DNA from: a virus
Virus record (IMG/VR): IMGVR_UViG_3300017992_000049
Span: 1 to 40,321 of that record
Reading direction: 5' to 3' (one strand)
DNA length: 40,321 nt
In this document: positions 30,446 through 38,026 of the stretch, one piece after another
Position numbering within the stretch: position 1 is the first letter of the stretch
How the letters are laid out: each line of letters opens with the position of its first letter
Position numbers and translations under genes: made by a program
The notes under the pieces: model-generated
The model's input: the letters and a program-made list of their open reading frames with translations, nothing else
Database searches by the model: none
What the model was told of the DNA's origin: nothing

Positions 30446-31998
30446 CACTCCCCCATCACGCCGTGTTTCTCAAAATACGATCTTGCACTTACTCTGTCAG
30501 TTGGTTCCTGTGTTCGCGGGTTGAATACCTGTAACGCCTTTTTGAGTGCTCTAAGATCGGGAGTCTCCCCCCCGCTGTTATCATCATCCATGCCGACTTC
30601 AACCCCTAACTCACCAATGGCTTTGCGCAGTAACTCCAAAATAACATCTTGCTCCAACCATTCGCGATCCTCAATAATCATCAGCGCCGAAACTAGCCCA
30701 GATAGTGCGGTGATGATAACTGACATATCACGCGCCGTCATTTCTGGCATCACGATCTTTGTGGTGTCATCCTCAGCGATACCCGGCATTCCAGCGATGA
30801 TGGCTTGATCGCGCACCAAGTCAAACATCAGTTTGAGCATTTTTTGAATGCGGCCCTGTTTGTATTCCAATGAGCGGAAAGTGGGATCGCCTTGTGCCTG
30901 CGCTGTCGCCAAATGTGTACCGCTCGGTCGACCAAACCACGCCTCTGGTTTTCCCAGTCCACCGATGATGTTGACACGCTGCTCTTGAACGGTGGCAATA
31001 CTCCCAGCCTGTTTGAGGTCAGGTGATGCGGGTGTCCATTCCTCCCCGTCGCTATGCCGCAGCACGCCGCCGCGCCGGGGTGGAGTGTTTTTGTTGCGGT
31101 CGTTTGCGGCCTCAGCGACCTCTTCTGGGGAAGCCCCAATCATTTTTACATCCCACACGAAATATCCCCCGACTTGCTCGCGGTCGCCCAGGCTAAACAG
31201 GGTTTCGTCCCACTGGTCGGCATAGTCGGCGATCTGTAAATAGTCGCTACAACCCAAACCCTGGTTGCTCATTGCGTTTGCATTGAAGAACAGGCAACTT
31301 CCAGAATACTCTTCGAGTCCCTTACTTTCCAGCATTTCGTCTTCCCACGGCTCGATCTGCGATTGTTCCCAGGTTGCTAGTTTTTCAGCGTCATTTCTCC
31401 TCACGATGCGGTACACTTTCGCATCCGTGGCATGCTCCCATGGGTTAGCGCCCGTCTGCGCTTTGACGATAACCGCGACTTTGACCAGTGGATTGTCAGG
31501 GTGCAATACCACGCCGTCCAGCGCGTCAGGGTCAATATAGCCCAACGTCACCGCGCCGGTTGACTCTTTCACGAACACCGGATAGCATTGAGCCCCGAAT
31601 AAAAATAGCTCACGTGCGAATTTTGGCGCGTGGTCTTCGAGGTCGTTGTTTTCAACAAATTGCGTGTTTATTTCCTGTAGATCGTCATTGTCGCTGTGAT
31701 ACTGAAACCCACTCCCAATGATGTAGTCCCGCGTGATGTCACTATCACGTTTTACGAGGGGGTTACTCTGAAACTGTTGCCACGCTGTCGCCACGTTCTC
31801 AGCCCACGGTATATCCCCCTCCCGCCCACGTCCTGATGTGGAGGAGCGATAACCGAAACCGCCAGCGCCAATGTCGCCGCTGGCTGGGTCGTCGTTTCCG
31901 TCGTTGTAGCCGCTGGCGTATGCCTCATGTGCGTGGTAATCAGCCTGCGCTTTGGTAACGCCGCCTAAAAATTCAATAACGCGATCTGTTATGTTCAT
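30445..31998 (-). CDS. Portal protein
   Basis: 517 residues. VKRDSDITRDYIIGSGFQYH, LYLFGA-like ARELFLFGAQCYPVF, then CSDYLQIADYADQWDETL and a long helix near GRIQKMLKLMFDLVRDQAII follow the pattern of siphovirus portals. It directly follows the large terminase, with ATGA overlap. The portal forms the 12-subunit ring for DNA entry and exit. Confidence 0.85.
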   Translation of the reverse strand: MNITDRVIEFLGGVTKAQADYHAHEAYASGYNDGNDDPASGDIGAGGFGYRSSTSGRGREGDIPWAENVATAWQQFQSNPLVKRDSDITRDYIIGSGFQYHSDNDDLQEINTQFVENNDLEDHAPKFARELFLFGAQCYPVFVKESTGAVTLGYIDPDALDGVVLHPDNPLVKVAVIVKAQTGANPWEHATDAKVYRIVRRNDAEKLATWEQSQIEPWEDEMLESKGLEEYSGSCLFFNANAMSNQGLGCSDYLQIADYADQWDETLFSLGDREQVGGYFVWDVKMIGASPEEVAEAANDRNKNTPPRRGGVLRHSDGEEWTPASPDLKQAGSIATVQEQRVNIIGGLGKPEAWFGRPSGTHLATAQAQGDPTFRSLEYKQGRIQKMLKLMFDLVRDQAIIAGMPGIAEDDTTKIVMPEMTARDMSVIITALSGLVSALMIIEDREWLEQDVILELLRKAIGELGVEVGMDDDNSGGETPDLRALKKALQVFNPRTQEPTDRVSARSYFEKHGVMGE

Positions 31999-33350
31999 CT
32001 TCGCCGCCTTTTTCTGCGTACTGGTTTATATTGATTTACGTCTACGTTTGCCGTGCTACTGGATGGAACGGTGGTATTACCTAGCATCAACTCAGTGAAT
32101 AACCATACCACAGCATCCAGCCGATTTGGTGATGCCTGCCCCGGTTCCCACTGGCATAACTCGTCTTCCAGCGCAGAAAATGCGCCGACATGGTGTATAC
32201 GCCGCTGTTCATACAGTGCGCTCACCGGTTCTGCGCGGGTTTGTTTACCGCGTGATGCATGCACGATTTTAACGTGCACGCTGCTGTCGATTTGGTTAAT
32301 CACGGTGGGAATCCATTCCCCGCCATTGTTGGCTTCCACGATCAAAACATCGGCTTGCAGTTTGTGGTACATCGTGATCGCCGCTTTCGCCTGCTCTGTG
32401 GGCGTGCCGTGCACCGTGGCATCTTCGAGCACATAACCATCTGTATCCAGCACGCCGCCACCAATTACCCCGCAGTCATCAGCATTTGCGCTGGATGTCG
32501 CGGCCGGGTCCATAGCCACGCCCACACGGTATAGCTCTGGTGTTTTGAGTATGCGCGTGTCGTCAATCCATTCGCGTTTCCAGAGTGCATGCTCGTTATC
32601 CTCGATAAGCTCCGCGTTGAGTTCCTGTCTCCCCAGCCGCGTGCCTTCGTATTTCGTGATGATGCGGTCAAAAAACACTGTTGATAGATTGCGCCTGTTT
32701 TCATAGGTCGTGCCAGTAGTTTTGACAAGCCCTGGTGTACTCAGCACATCCCGCAGCACCTTGCAGTTTTTGGGAGTCGTAGCAATTGCGCCTTGTGGAA
32801 TATCGCCTAGTCGAAAACCGAACATGAGCATATCCCACGCCTCTACGCCATAACGCCATACGGCCAATTCGTCAGCTACAAACCAATGACACTGGGGGCC
32901 GCGTAACCGGTCAGGGCTGTCTGCGCTTCTGACATATGCCTTGCTCCCGTTTGGCCATGTGATGAGCCGGTTTGATGGGTTATAAGTTGGCCGCTCAGCA
33001 ATTGCCCCCGCGTTCACGATTCCGCTGGGACCTTGTATTGTGACATCGCGCACATCGGCAGCCGTGGGGGCTATGACAATCCCCAAACTGCCCGGCATGG
33101 TGGACGCTTTCATATTTGCGAATTCTGCAATCATGTTCGTTTTCCCAAACCCCCGCCCAGCCAAAGATAACCACAATGACCAATCCCCTTCTGGGGGTAC
33201 TTGTTTGTCGCGTGCTCCCCATACCAAAAACCACGGAATTGAGGCAATGTCAGTATCTGAAAGCCCCGCGATCCACTCACGTCTCTTCTGTGGCTTCATC
33301 CGCCGCAATTGCCTGCGTAATATCCGCCAGTAGTTTTGCTCTAGTGTCAT
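31995..33350 (-). CDS. terL: Large terminase subunit (TerL)
   Basis: 451 residues. Walker A GRGFGKT (about 66-72), Walker B WFVADELA, then a coupling motif region (GAIATTPKN), and a nuclease domain starting GVAMDPAATSSANADDCG with further acidic sites (LIVEANNGG and RLDAVVW). This is the ATPase-nuclease that cuts and pumps DNA into the head. The start lies inside the small terminase gene (74-base overlap). Length is usual. Confidence 0.9.
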   Translation of the reverse strand: MTLEQNYWRILRRQLRRMKPQKRREWIAGLSDTDIASIPWFLVWGARDKQVPPEGDWSLWLSLAGRGFGKTNMIAEFANMKASTMPGSLGIVIAPTAADVRDVTIQGPSGIVNAGAIAERPTYNPSNRLITWPNGSKAYVRSADSPDRLRGPQCHWFVADELAVWRYGVEAWDMLMFGFRLGDIPQGAIATTPKNCKVLRDVLSTPGLVKTTGTTYENRRNLSTVFFDRIITKYEGTRLGRQELNAELIEDNEHALWKREWIDDTRILKTPELYRVGVAMDPAATSSANADDCGVIGGGVLDTDGYVLEDATVHGTPTEQAKAAITMYHKLQADVLIVEANNGGEWIPTVINQIDSSVHVKIVHASRGKQTRAEPVSALYEQRRIHHVGAFSALEDELCQWEPGQASPNRLDAVVWLFTELMLGNTTVPSSSTANVDVNQYKPVRRKRRRR

Positions 33351-33768
33351 TGATTGCGTTTAAGCTCTCGCCTTTCGTGGTTACGTCAACCTGCCCCGAA
33401 TGCCTTGACGGTGCATCTAGTCCCAACAACCGTGCCCGCCTTTCCATTATCCGCAATACGCGATCAATTGCCCCCTGATGACCTTGAGCTACTTTGGGCC
33501 ATAGCGTGGTGAGCATTGCATCAAGCCGCTGTTTTTCGAGTTCGATGATTTGTTCTGCATTCTCTGAAATGTCACTACGCAGACGATCAAGCTCACGTTT
33601 CACGTCCTTGTATGCATAACGCTCATCCCATCCGCTGGGCAACATATCCGCACCAAACTTTTTTATAGCACCCTGCACGATCTGTGCATACGTCGCGCCG
33701 CCTTTGCGCATTTTAAGCACATAAGAACGGCGTTCTGCGGTTTCCAGTAAATCGGAGGTTTGTGTCAT
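33277..33768 (-). CDS. terS: Small terminase subunit (TerS)-like
   Basis: 163 residues, preceded by GGGGG. An N-terminal HTH-like region (RKGGATYAQIVQGAIKKFGA) is followed by a coiled coil (SENAEQIIELEKQRLDAMLT) and a C-terminal tail that overlaps TerL. Size, design and position directly before TerL support the call. It recognises the phage DNA for packaging. Confidence 0.75.
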   Translation of the reverse strand: MTQTSDLLETAERRSYVLKMRKGGATYAQIVQGAIKKFGADMLPSGWDERYAYKDVKRELDRLRSDISENAEQIIELEKQRLDAMLTTLWPKVAQGHQGAIDRVLRIMERRARLLGLDAPSRHSGQVDVTTKGESLNAINDTRAKLLADITQAIAADEATEET

Positions 33769-33841
33769 TTTACCCCCTTTGGATTACCTTTTTGCGTTGC
33801 TGCATACTTCTCCACCCACTACCCCTTCGTTGTTTTCGGTG

Positions 33842-34573
33842 TTACGCTTTATCTTTCACGGCTATCCAACCAGCGAAGTTCATCCATCGCCAAAAACAAT
33901 CCACCTGTGAAAAACCCGTGATTTTTAGCATTTCCTCATTCCATTTTGCTGTGACCGGAACAAGCGCGCCCTCCAGACTTAATCGTTTTCGCTCGATCTG
34001 CTCATCGGTATATCCGTTATCGCGCTTTAGATTGTAGTATAATTCAATCATTGTGGAGTCAATTTCTGCGCTTGCGCCGATGACCTTTTCAACGAGAATC
34101 AAGCACCCCCCGTCAATGATGTGATCGTAAATATTTTTTAGTATACTAAGTCTATACTCGATTGGCGTAAATTGAAGAGTGAGCACGCAGAGAGTTATAC
34201 ACGCCCTAATGTGCGGATAATCGCTTCTTAGGTCTATATTGTTAATAGTGACAAGTCCAGACCCATTATACGGCCCTTCAAGCATATATGAAAAACGCTC
34301 CCGCGCCGCTTCAAGCATCGGCTCACTTACATCTAGCAATGTGTAAGTATTAAGGCATCCGTACTTATCAATGAACGGCGCTATAGCTTCACCTCTGCTG
34401 CACCCAAGATCAACTATAGACGTATTACGTTTATGAAACTTACAAGCCAAATCAAAAGAAAGTTTACGCATAACATTATACTGTGGTATTGATCGCTGAA
34501 GCATATCATCAAAAACATCTGCAACGCTCTCGTTAAACTCCCATTTGCCATCAGGCATTACTTGATCTTGCAT
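33842..34573 (-). CDS. CmoA-like carboxy-SAM synthase
   Basis: 243 residues from ATG 34571-34573, with GAGGG ten bases upstream. It aligns along its full length with E. coli CmoA, which makes carboxy-SAM from SAM and prephenate. GKWEFNESVADVFDDMLQRS corresponds to the CmoA N-terminus. Equivalents of ligand residues Tyr39 (Y32), GCS 64-66 (57-59), Asp89 (D81), Asp117 (D114) and Arg199 (R197, which holds the carboxyl group) are kept. Asn132 seems replaced by Val130. Its start overlaps the end of the C5 DNA methyltransferase gene by 16 bases. No CmoB is present, so a tRNA role is less favoured than supplying carboxy-SAM to the neighbouring methyltransferase. Comparison is from memory. Confidence 0.85.
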   Translation of the reverse strand: MQDQVMPDGKWEFNESVADVFDDMLQRSIPQYNVMRKLSFDLACKFHKRNTSIVDLGCSRGEAIAPFIDKYGCLNTYTLLDVSEPMLEAARERFSYMLEGPYNGSGLVTINNIDLRSDYPHIRACITLCVLTLQFTPIEYRLSILKNIYDHIIDGGCLILVEKVIGASAEIDSTMIELYYNLKRDNGYTDEQIERKRLSLEGALVPVTAKWNEEMLKITGFSQVDCFWRWMNFAGWIAVKDKA

Positions 34574-35616
34574 AATATTTCATCCCTCACAGTGCGCGCA
34601 ATATGATACATCATCACGGGGGGGACGGCGCGTCCAAGCCGCTCCCATTGTCTGGCGTATGTACCTGATAGTCTGAAGTCATCAGGGAAAGCACATATTC
34701 GTTTTAGCTCTTGTATAGATAAATACCTTTTCTCGATATTATGAGTGCAAGATGCACCCATAAACGGTTTTCCGTTATCATTAGCCATTCTTTGCTGAAT
34801 CGTTGCACAAGGTTTATCAAGCCCGACTTTATATAGGCTGAACATATTTGGGTGATGCTCACCTGGGCTGATTTGCTCCCATAGAGCACCGACCTTATAC
34901 CCGTCCAAACTTGGCGCCGTCTCTTTGCACATCTCTTGTTCCCAAGCATCGCGCACCGTATATCTATAATCCAGCGGTCTTGGATACTTAGGGTTTACCC
35001 CCAAGTCATTCCTAACCCCCTGAAAAATAACACGTTGTCGCATCTGCGGAACGCCCAACCACTGCGCATCAAGTAGCTTAGCTTTTACGTTATACCCGCA
35101 ATCCTTCAATCGCTGCAAAATAATCTTGAAGTAGCCCTTTGCTTTACCTTTCACAAGTCCGCTCACATTCTCAGCAATAAAAACTTTAGGTTGTAAACCT
35201 TCGAGAATCCGCGCGTACTCAAAAAACAAATCGTCTACTCTCTGGCGTGTGTCTGAATATTTTTTGACTTTGCCCCATCCTTTTTCGCGCTTACCCAATG
35301 TTGAGAAAGAAGCGCAGGGCGGGGAGCCGTCCATAATGTCAATCTCTCCCACGCTCATCCCGATAGCCTCAAGAATTTCAGCGGGTTGTACTTTTCTAAT
35401 ATCACGTAAATCTAAAATCGAATCGGGATGATTGAGCCTATATACCTTCTGAGCTGCAGGAATAAACTCATTTGCCCATAGCACTTTATAACCCGCCATA
35501 CGATACCCAAGACACGAACCGCCCGCCCCGCTAAATGTAGAAACGACGTTGAAGCCGTTCCAGGGCGTAGTCTCTATTTCTGACATTGACGGCACTTTAT
35601 ACGCGGGCTTGTTCAT
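34558..35616 (-). CDS. C5-cytosine DNA methyltransferase with Arg in motif X; predicted carboxymethyltransferase
   Basis: 352 residues from ATG 35614-35616, overlapping the upstream stop (ATGA). Motif I TFSGAGGSCLGYRMAGY (27-43), IV GSPPCASFS with catalytic Cys101, VI ENV (149-151), VIII QMRQRV (191-196), and a final motif X at 327-333. All order and spacing fit an active C5 enzyme. Motif X normally reads GN[SA]V; here it is GRAVPP, with Arg329 (codon at 34630-34632) in place of Asn. The same Asn changed to Lys in M.MpeI allows use of carboxy-SAM. With the CmoA homologue just downstream, a 5-carboxymethylcytosine product is predicted. The target site is unknown. Confidence 0.9.
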   Translation of the reverse strand: MNKPAYKVPSMSEIETTPWNGFNVVSTFSGAGGSCLGYRMAGYKVLWANEFIPAAQKVYRLNHPDSILDLRDIRKVQPAEILEAIGMSVGEIDIMDGSPPCASFSTLGKREKGWGKVKKYSDTRQRVDDLFFEYARILEGLQPKVFIAENVSGLVKGKAKGYFKIILQRLKDCGYNVKAKLLDAQWLGVPQMRQRVIFQGVRNDLGVNPKYPRPLDYRYTVRDAWEQEMCKETAPSLDGYKVGALWEQISPGEHHPNMFSLYKVGLDKPCATIQQRMANDNGKPFMGASCTHNIEKRYLSIQELKRICAFPDDFRLSGTYARQWERLGRAVPPVMMYHIARTVRDEILCKIK

Positions 35617-36137
35617 TTTGGTGTTCCGCTCCATTCATAGCCGCACTTAGGGCAACAGAAATCCGTATTAATATCATCATCGTATTCCGAGAAGTCACTC
35701 GGCGATTCATCGTTTTCTTCAATCCCCAACTCAAACGCCTCAAACCCCCACTCCAATAAATCCCCGTCATCAAACTCATTTGCCAGGATGTCGAAATCCC
35801 ACGTACCGCCTAGTTTGTTGGCTTGGATATTGGCCTGTTCGCAGGTTTTAGCATCCCACACCACGGCGCGATAACTGTACCGCTCGCCATTCCATTCGAT
35901 ATAACCCAGGGCCACGGTTCCCGCCTTGGTGGGAGCGTCGTATTCCTGCGTTACAACGATGTCATTCTCGCGGGTTGCCAAGTCAAACACCCGGACACGC
36001 TGATTCCCGCCGATGATCTCATCGGTAGGGATGTTGTGCACAATGCCCGACAAATCCCCAAGCTCAGCAAGGGAGACGCGCAACTGTTCGAATTGTTTCC
36101 CCGTTATCTGTCGCGGGTTTTTATGATAGTGTTTCAT
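35613..36137 (-). CDS. ParB-like domain protein with C-terminal zinc ribbon
   Basis: 174 residues, preceded by AGGAG. The N-terminal 55 residues (NPRQITGKQFEQLRVSLAEL, then IVHNIPTDEIIGGNQRVRVF) are a ParB/sulfiredoxin-like domain, with the GGNQR loop that binds nucleotide in this family. The centre contains a strand-rich part and acidic segment, and the end CCPKCGYEW is half a zinc ribbon. Such genes often neighbour or fuse with DNA methyltransferases in phages. It overlaps the C5 enzyme gene by four bases, so the two are translationally coupled. Confidence 0.75.
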   Translation of the reverse strand: MKHYHKNPRQITGKQFEQLRVSLAELGDLSGIVHNIPTDEIIGGNQRVRVFDLATRENDIVVTQEYDAPTKAGTVALGYIEWNGERYSYRAVVWDAKTCEQANIQANKLGGTWDFDILANEFDDGDLLEWGFEAFELGIEENDESPSDFSEYDDDINTDFCCPKCGYEWSGTPK

Positions 36138-36310
36138 TATTCTCCTAAACTCTCAATCAATTCATCAATTGTCTTAAAACGCCTTACTCGCCCAGCGTCA
36201 ATATCCGCGTCCGCTTCGCGTTCACCGGCTTGCCATTCAGCCGTCCAAAACCAGGATTGTTCTATGGAGCACATTTCGTGATTAGTTTGGTCTTCGTCTT
36301 CACTATTCAT
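36137..36310 (-). CDS. Small acidic protein, antitoxin C-terminus-like
   Basis: 57 residues from ATG 36308-36310; too short to be obvious in a long-ORF search. WQAGEREADADIDAGRVRRF followed by KTIDELIESL resembles the toxin-binding tail of AbrB/MazE-type antitoxins, without the DNA-binding half. No toxin gene is seen beside it. It overlaps the ParB-like gene start by three bases. Could act as an antitoxin mimic. Confidence 0.6.
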   Translation of the reverse strand: MNSEDEDQTNHEMCSIEQSWFWTAEWQAGEREADADIDAGRVRRFKTIDELIESLGE

Positions 36311-36401
36311 TCATCGCCTCATCTAATATCCACAATGCGAACGCCAGCAAAGTCAGCACCAGGAACATGGTCGCGGCGGAGCTGTCATGCTGAGTTCGCA
36401 C
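36303..36401 (-). CDS. Possible tiny membrane peptide
   Basis: 32 codons from GTG 36399-36401. One hydrophobic segment, ATMFLVLTLLAFALWILDEA, would span a membrane. It lies between two better-supported small genes, overlapping the next start by eight bases. There is no clear ribosome binding site, so it may be chance. Confidence 0.35.
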   Translation of the reverse strand: MRTQHDSSAATMFLVLTLLAFALWILDEAMNE

Positions 36402-36402
36402 G

Positions 36403-36597
36403 TCATTCGTCCAGATATTCAACCATATCAATAAAATGCTGCAAACAAGCCACGTCGCTGATAATGTTTGCGTGCGTAGCTTCCGTTATGAGAAGCTCGC
36501 AGCGCAATAACTCAATTTTAGCAATTAGCGAAATGACATGCGCCTTTGCTGAAGGCACATCACGCAGCGCTTTGTATTCCGATTTTTCCTCTGTCAT
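36403..36597 (-). CDS. Small helical protein
   Basis: 64 residues, preceded by AGGAGTGGGAGG. All-helical (SAKAHVISLIAKIELLRCEL, then NIISDVACLQHFIDMVEYL). It may be a small coiled-coil partner protein. Function unknown. Confidence 0.55.
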   Translation of the reverse strand: MTEEKSEYKALRDVPSAKAHVISLIAKIELLRCELLITEATHANIISDVACLQHFIDMVEYLDE

Positions 36598-36713
36598 TTC
36601 CTCCCACTCCTAGTTATGCGCCGCATTTGACGACGACGTAGCCAGCGCACTGCACGCGGAAGTCGCTTAGTTTTTCCCTTTTCTCGGCGTTTGCGCCTTT
36701 CGCGTTTCTGCAT
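36594..36713 (-). CDS. Possible very basic small protein
   Basis: 39 codons from ATG 36711-36713, with GAGG upstream, ending in ATGA overlap with the next gene. More than half of the residues are Arg or Lys (MQKRERRKRREKGKTKRL). It would bind nucleic acid if made. It overlaps the 63-residue gene at 36667 in another frame, so support is limited. Confidence 0.4.
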   Translation of the reverse strand: MQKRERRKRREKGKTKRLPRAVRWLRRRQMRRITRSGRK

Positions 36714-36858
36714 CCAGCCTCAAACGAATTTCGATGGTTTCACAATATTTGTTATGGTTGAACCGCTCCAAATCCCGCAATGTATAAACAGCACGCACTA
36801 AGCGAACCGGCAGGGATTGCGGTGTTTCAATAGTTTTCAGCGGAATGACTAATGGCAT
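36667..36858 (-). CDS. Small hypothetical protein
   Basis: 63 residues, overlapping the previous gene by ten bases. A short strand-helix fold with a basic end (RLRLDAETRKAQTPRKGKN). Family not recognised. It belongs to a run of overlapping small genes before the modification module. Confidence 0.55.
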   Translation of the reverse strand: MPLVIPLKTIETPQSLPVRLVRAVYTLRDLERFNHNKYCETIEIRLRLDAETRKAQTPRKGKN

Positions 36859-37304
36859 GGCGCAATTCTCAGAATCAGCGTAATATAGTGCCCATCCTGT
36901 ACGCGGCGGATCGCCTTGTTCACCAGCGTTTCATCGTTGTCCGTTTCAATGAGTATCATAATGTTGATCTCAACTTTACTCAGGTTTCCCATTGCCGCAT
37001 CTGCCAGAGCCAGTCCCAATGCACGCGCCAGTTTTGTATCGAGTATGAATTCAACTCGCTTGGTATCAATGTCTAGTAGCGGCTCAAACGCCATGTTGTC
37101 CCGCAGTGCTGCAAATAGCAGCGGGTTGATCTCCGCGTCTGTGAACACCTGAAAATACTCGCAGTTGTCGCAGGCGTCACCACTGGCGAGCAGTACTTTG
37201 ACACGTGCCACATCTGCGATGTCGGTATACTCAACTTCCGCCAGACTCTCCAGTAGCGCATGCGGCACGTGTTCTTCAATGGTTATTGTTAAATTTTCGT
37301 GCAT
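36849..37304 (-). CDS. Hypothetical protein
   Basis: 151 residues, starting immediately after the previous stop. Alternating strands and helices (KVEINIMILIETDNDETLVN, then HYITLILRIAP) and a CDNC pair in the middle. No recognised domain. The direct junction with the gene at 37305 suggests a linked function. Confidence 0.6.
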   Translation of the reverse strand: MHENLTITIEEHVPHALLESLAEVEYTDIADVARVKVLLASGDACDNCEYFQVFTDAEINPLLFAALRDNMAFEPLLDIDTKRVEFILDTKLARALGLALADAAMGNLSKVEINIMILIETDNDETLVNKAIRRVQDGHYITLILRIAPCH

Positions 37305-37730
37305 TTAAAGTCTTCGTCGTTGGTGTCCAATGATTGTGCGTGTCATGCGCGTGCCGCCGTGATATGGAAGCCGCATGCTCGGCTTCCAATACAATTCAGC
37401 GATAGACTGCTCCCCCGCGTCTACCATTTCAAAAAATAGATCGTCGTCTCTCCCGCCGTCGAAATACCGCATGGTCTTGTGTCTGACTTTCAGTGCACCC
37501 GCACGCGCCGCCCATACTTCCACCTCACATGCACCATGCTCCGCGATAATTGCGGCGATTTCTGTAACATCTGCGGCGGTGTGGGTACAGTCCACCCATT
37601 CAAGCGTGGGAAGTTGCGGCGGCATGGCATCATCCCGCAGCATCCGCGCAACGATCACCCGGTGCTGCGTGCCGTCAGCGGCTACGATAATAGCCGGTTG
37701 CGGCGGGTCAAATGTCATCCAGTCGGTCAT
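37305..37730 (-). CDS. Hypothetical protein, possibly leaderless mRNA
   Basis: 141 residues from ATG 37728-37730. There is no ribosome binding site, and TATAAT ends only six bases before the ATG, so the transcript may start at the ATG itself. The protein is alpha-beta (TQHRVIVARMLRDD, then CEVEVWAARAGALKVRHKTM). Function unknown. Confidence 0.6.
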   Translation of the reverse strand: MTDWMTFDPPQPAIIVAADGTQHRVIVARMLRDDAMPPQLPTLEWVDCTHTAADVTEIAAIIAEHGACEVEVWAARAGALKVRHKTMRYFDGGRDDDLFFEMVDAGEQSIAELYWKPSMRLPYHGGTRMTRTIIGHQRRRL

Positions 37731-37736
37731 GTTTTA

Positions 37737-37765
37737 ATTATACAACATCTGTCAAACAAGCGCAA
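37737..37765 (-). promoter_or_regulatory. Promoter with likely leaderless start
   Basis: On the minus strand, TTGCGC (37765-37760) and TATAAT (37742-37737) have a 17-bp spacer. The -10 is full consensus, the -35 is weak. The predicted start of transcription coincides with ATG 37730. Confidence 0.55.
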
Positions 37766-37874
37766 CGTGTAGCCGTGGCAGGCGCTAGGATTTGCGCATG
37801 GTTGATTTTCCGCGCAGCATGCGGCTTTCAAGGTCGTTTTGTGCGCTGGCGTGCGTCTCCGTTGAAATACACGC

Positions 37875-37911
37875 AAAACGGGCAACGATCATTTATATCG
37901 TTGCCCGTTTT
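37875..37911. terminator. Perfect bidirectional terminator
   Basis: AAAACGGGCAACGAT and its exact complement form a 15-bp stem around CATTTAT, with A/T runs on both sides. It separates the DNA adenine methyltransferase group on the right from the next leftward genes. Confidence 0.8.
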
Positions 37912-37931
37912 AGCAAGGAGAGGATGCTACT

Positions 37932-37960
37932 ATTATAGTCTAGTTTCTGTGAAAGTGCAA
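37932..37960 (-). promoter_or_regulatory. Promoter directly before the terminator
   Basis: On the minus strand, TTGCAC (37960-37955) and TATAAT (37937-37932) have a 17-bp spacer. It points into the terminator at 37911-37875, which begins about 15 bases after the expected start. It would give a very short RNA or an attenuated leader for the gene at 37730. No gene with a site lies between. Confidence 0.6.
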
Positions 37961-38026
37961 CAATTAAAAAAGTTCACCCTGCTCCGGGTCTGGCTCCGTT
38001 TTCACTGAACGCTCAGTAGGGTGGCA

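Larger units (their letters stand above)
37743..38026 (-). other. Intergenic regulatory stretch
   Basis: Apart from two promoters and a terminator I see no gene with a start site. A short frame near 37790-37830 (11 codons from an ATG) has no ribosome binding site. Confidence 0.5.

Noticed and set aside
33842-34573. CmoA homologue serving only host tRNA modification
   Set aside because: Possible, but there is no CmoB gene and the gene is coupled to a DNA methyltransferase with a matching motif X change, so it is kept as the alternative explanation only.
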